Shown: one piece after another, positions 32,346-33,102 of the stretch
Numbering within the stretch: position 1 is the first letter of the stretch
Layout of the letters: every line of letters starts with the position of its first letter
Assembly (NCBI GenBank): GCA_047975195.1
Contig: JBKEDB010000134.1
Coordinates: 1 to 33,102 of the forward strand
DNA: 33,102 bases
Source of the DNA: Cumulibacter sp047975195
Lineage (GTDB): Bacteria; Actinomycetota; Actinomycetes; Mycobacteriales; Antricoccaceae
Direction of reading: 5' to 3'
Made by a program: the position numbers and the translations under genes
The notes under the pieces: model-generated
The model's input: the letters and a program-made list of their open reading frames with translations, nothing else
What the model was told of the DNA's origin: nothing
The model's database searches: none

Positions 32346-32798
32346 ATGACGCACCCAACACCCCAGACCAGCGCTCGCATTGCCGTTGTGGCGGCGAACT
32401 GGCACGCAGATATTGTCGATCAGGCTACCGATGCTTTCGTTGCCACCCTCGGCGAGCACGCGTTCACGGAGGTCGATTTCTTCCGCGTCCCGGGCGCATT
32501 TGAGATCCCGCTGAAGGTACAGCGGCTGGCGAACAGTGGCGAGTACGACGCTATAGCGGCCTGCGCCTTCGTCGTGAACGGCGGCATCTACCGCCACGAG
32601 TTTGTGGCCGCTACGGTGCTCGACGGGCTGATGCGGGTGCAACTCGACACTGGGGTGCCGGTGGTCTCGGCGGTGTTGACGCCGTGGAACTTTCACGAGA
32701 GCGACGATCATCGTGATTTCTTCCGTGCCCACTTCGTCACCAAGGGACGCGAGTTGGCACGTACGGTGCTGCAGACCCTCGAGGTCGAGACAGCGTAG
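32346..32798 (+). CDS. ribH: 6,7-dimethyl-8-ribityllumazine synthase, type II (RibH2-like)
   Basis: A 150-residue enzyme that condenses 5-amino-6-ribitylaminouracil with 3,4-dihydroxy-2-butanone 4-phosphate, the penultimate step of riboflavin synthesis. VVAANWHADIVDQA is the N-terminal substrate strand, VPGAFEIPLKVQ the conserved loop, and AFVVNGGIYRHEFVA holds the active-site His84. The NGGIYRHEFV wording and FHESDDHRDFFRAHFVTKG tail are those of type II lumazine synthases (decamers in Brucella and Mesorhizobium) and differ from the G-x-T-x-H-F pattern of the usual icosahedral type. AGGAGG precedes the ATG at 32346. It is not with ribD, ribE or ribBA in this window, and the FMN riboswitch controls it alone. 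Confidence 0.93.
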   Translation: MTHPTPQTSARIAVVAANWHADIVDQATDAFVATLGEHAFTEVDFFRVPGAFEIPLKVQRLANSGEYDAIAACAFVVNGGIYRHEFVAATVLDGLMRVQLDTGVPVVSAVLTPWNFHESDDHRDFFRAHFVTKGRELARTVLQTLEVETA

Positions 32799-32814
32799 GC
32801 GTACCACGAGCGCA

Positions 32815-32859
32815 ATCGTCGGCACGAGGAGGAGAACGAATCTCACTCGTGCCGACGAT
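32815..32859. terminator. hairpin terminator after ribH, shared with convergent hydrolase gene
   Basis: ATCGTCGGCACGAG (32815-32828) pairs perfectly over 14 bases with CTCGTGCCGACGAT (32846-32859), loop 17 bases. It lies 16 bases after the ribH stop and 19 bases beyond the stop of the convergent hydrolase gene; a short TTTT follows at 32871. Confidence 0.8.
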
Positions 32860-32878
32860 CCACATGCTGCTTTTGCGG

Positions 32879-33102
32879 CTAACGCAATGAGTAGCAGAAT
32901 GCTCGGATGTCTTCAGCCGTGGCGTCATTGACCTCGGGCGCGGCAGCCGGCGCAACCAAGATGTCACCGCCGTGTGTCGTACCGGGCGTCACGCGGCCGC
33001 GCGCCGTTACGTTCGCTGCCCACAATGCGCGTAGGAAGTGCAGGCCTTCGTCGCGCAACGGGTCGAGTTCATTCACTGAGATCACCGTGGGTGGGAAACC
33101 GG
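32879..33102 (-). CDS. alpha/beta hydrolase (esterase/lipase type), C-terminal part
   Basis: The frame enters from beyond the window and ends with TAG at 32879-32881, giving the last 74 residues. FPPTVISVNELDPLRDEG holds the catalytic Asp of an alpha/beta-hydrolase (hormone-sensitive-lipase-like) fold, and VTPGTTHGGD the catalytic His; the Ser and oxyanion elbow are outside. Such enzymes hydrolyse carboxyl esters. The gene is convergent with ribH and shares the hairpin between them. The spacing of Asp and His is normal, so there is no sign of damage in the visible part. Confidence 0.85.
   Translation of the reverse strand, partial: GFPPTVISVNELDPLRDEGLHFLRALWAANVTARGRVTPGTTHGGDILVAPAAAPEVNDATAEDIRAFCYSLR

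Overview
The window is a GC-rich actinobacterial chromosome segment. The pointers are GTG starts, TGATG/ATGA stop-start overlaps, an iniBAC-type locus (known from mycobacteria and relatives), a probable F420-dependent luciferase-like oxidoreductase, LuxR-type regulators and an FMN riboswitch ahead of a type II lumazine synthase. I cannot name the genus from sequence alone. No tRNA, rRNA or CRISPR array was seen.

Left part (1-7864): the 3' end of an IS30-family transposase, an MFS exporter, a TPR-like hypothetical, then a tight three-gene set for CoA-thioester beta-oxidation (enoyl-CoA hydratase-like protein plus two adjacent acyl-CoA dehydrogenases that look like the two chains of a heteromeric enzyme). 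A hairpin separates this set from a convergent family-5 solute-binding lipoprotein. A DUF2200 gene follows.

ABC importer block (8039-13665): on the minus strand, one translationally coupled operon encodes a Tat-type lipoprotein SBP, two permeases and two ATPases of the Opp/Dpp/Nik class. An ArsR-type repressor gene is divergent, and a perfect 15-bp inverted repeat lies between them. The ligand is not determined; a metal chelate or peptide are the main options.

Central block (13855-24485): a LuxR-type regulator with an N-terminal sensor-like domain is followed by what looks like an extended ini system: a truncated Hsp70-type ATPase, a 899-residue AAA/LuxR (LAL-type, IniR-like) regulator, an IniB-like protein with a Gly/His/Asp stretch and an unusual acidic IEDSGN-repeat tail, and two dynamin-like GTPases (IniA with a hydrophobic hairpin, IniC without). 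A convergent proline-rich N-terminus/four-TM membrane protein overlaps the iniC 3' end. Several large inverted repeats sit in front of and inside this cluster. The reading is a cell-envelope stress module: sensor/regulator pair upstream, membrane-remodelling GTPases downstream.

Right part (24636-33102): an ABC-2 transporter (permease intact, ATPase frameshifted) is divergent from a histidine kinase (nonsense codon plus two frameshifts) and an intact NarL-type response regulator, so this module looks broken or badly sequenced. Then come an SRPBCC protein coupled to an LLM-class oxidoreductase, a HAD phosphatase/mutase, a TetR repressor coupled to a PaaI-type thioesterase, an FMN riboswitch with ribH, and the 3' end of an alpha/beta hydrolase. 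No gene-free stretch exceeds 300 bases.
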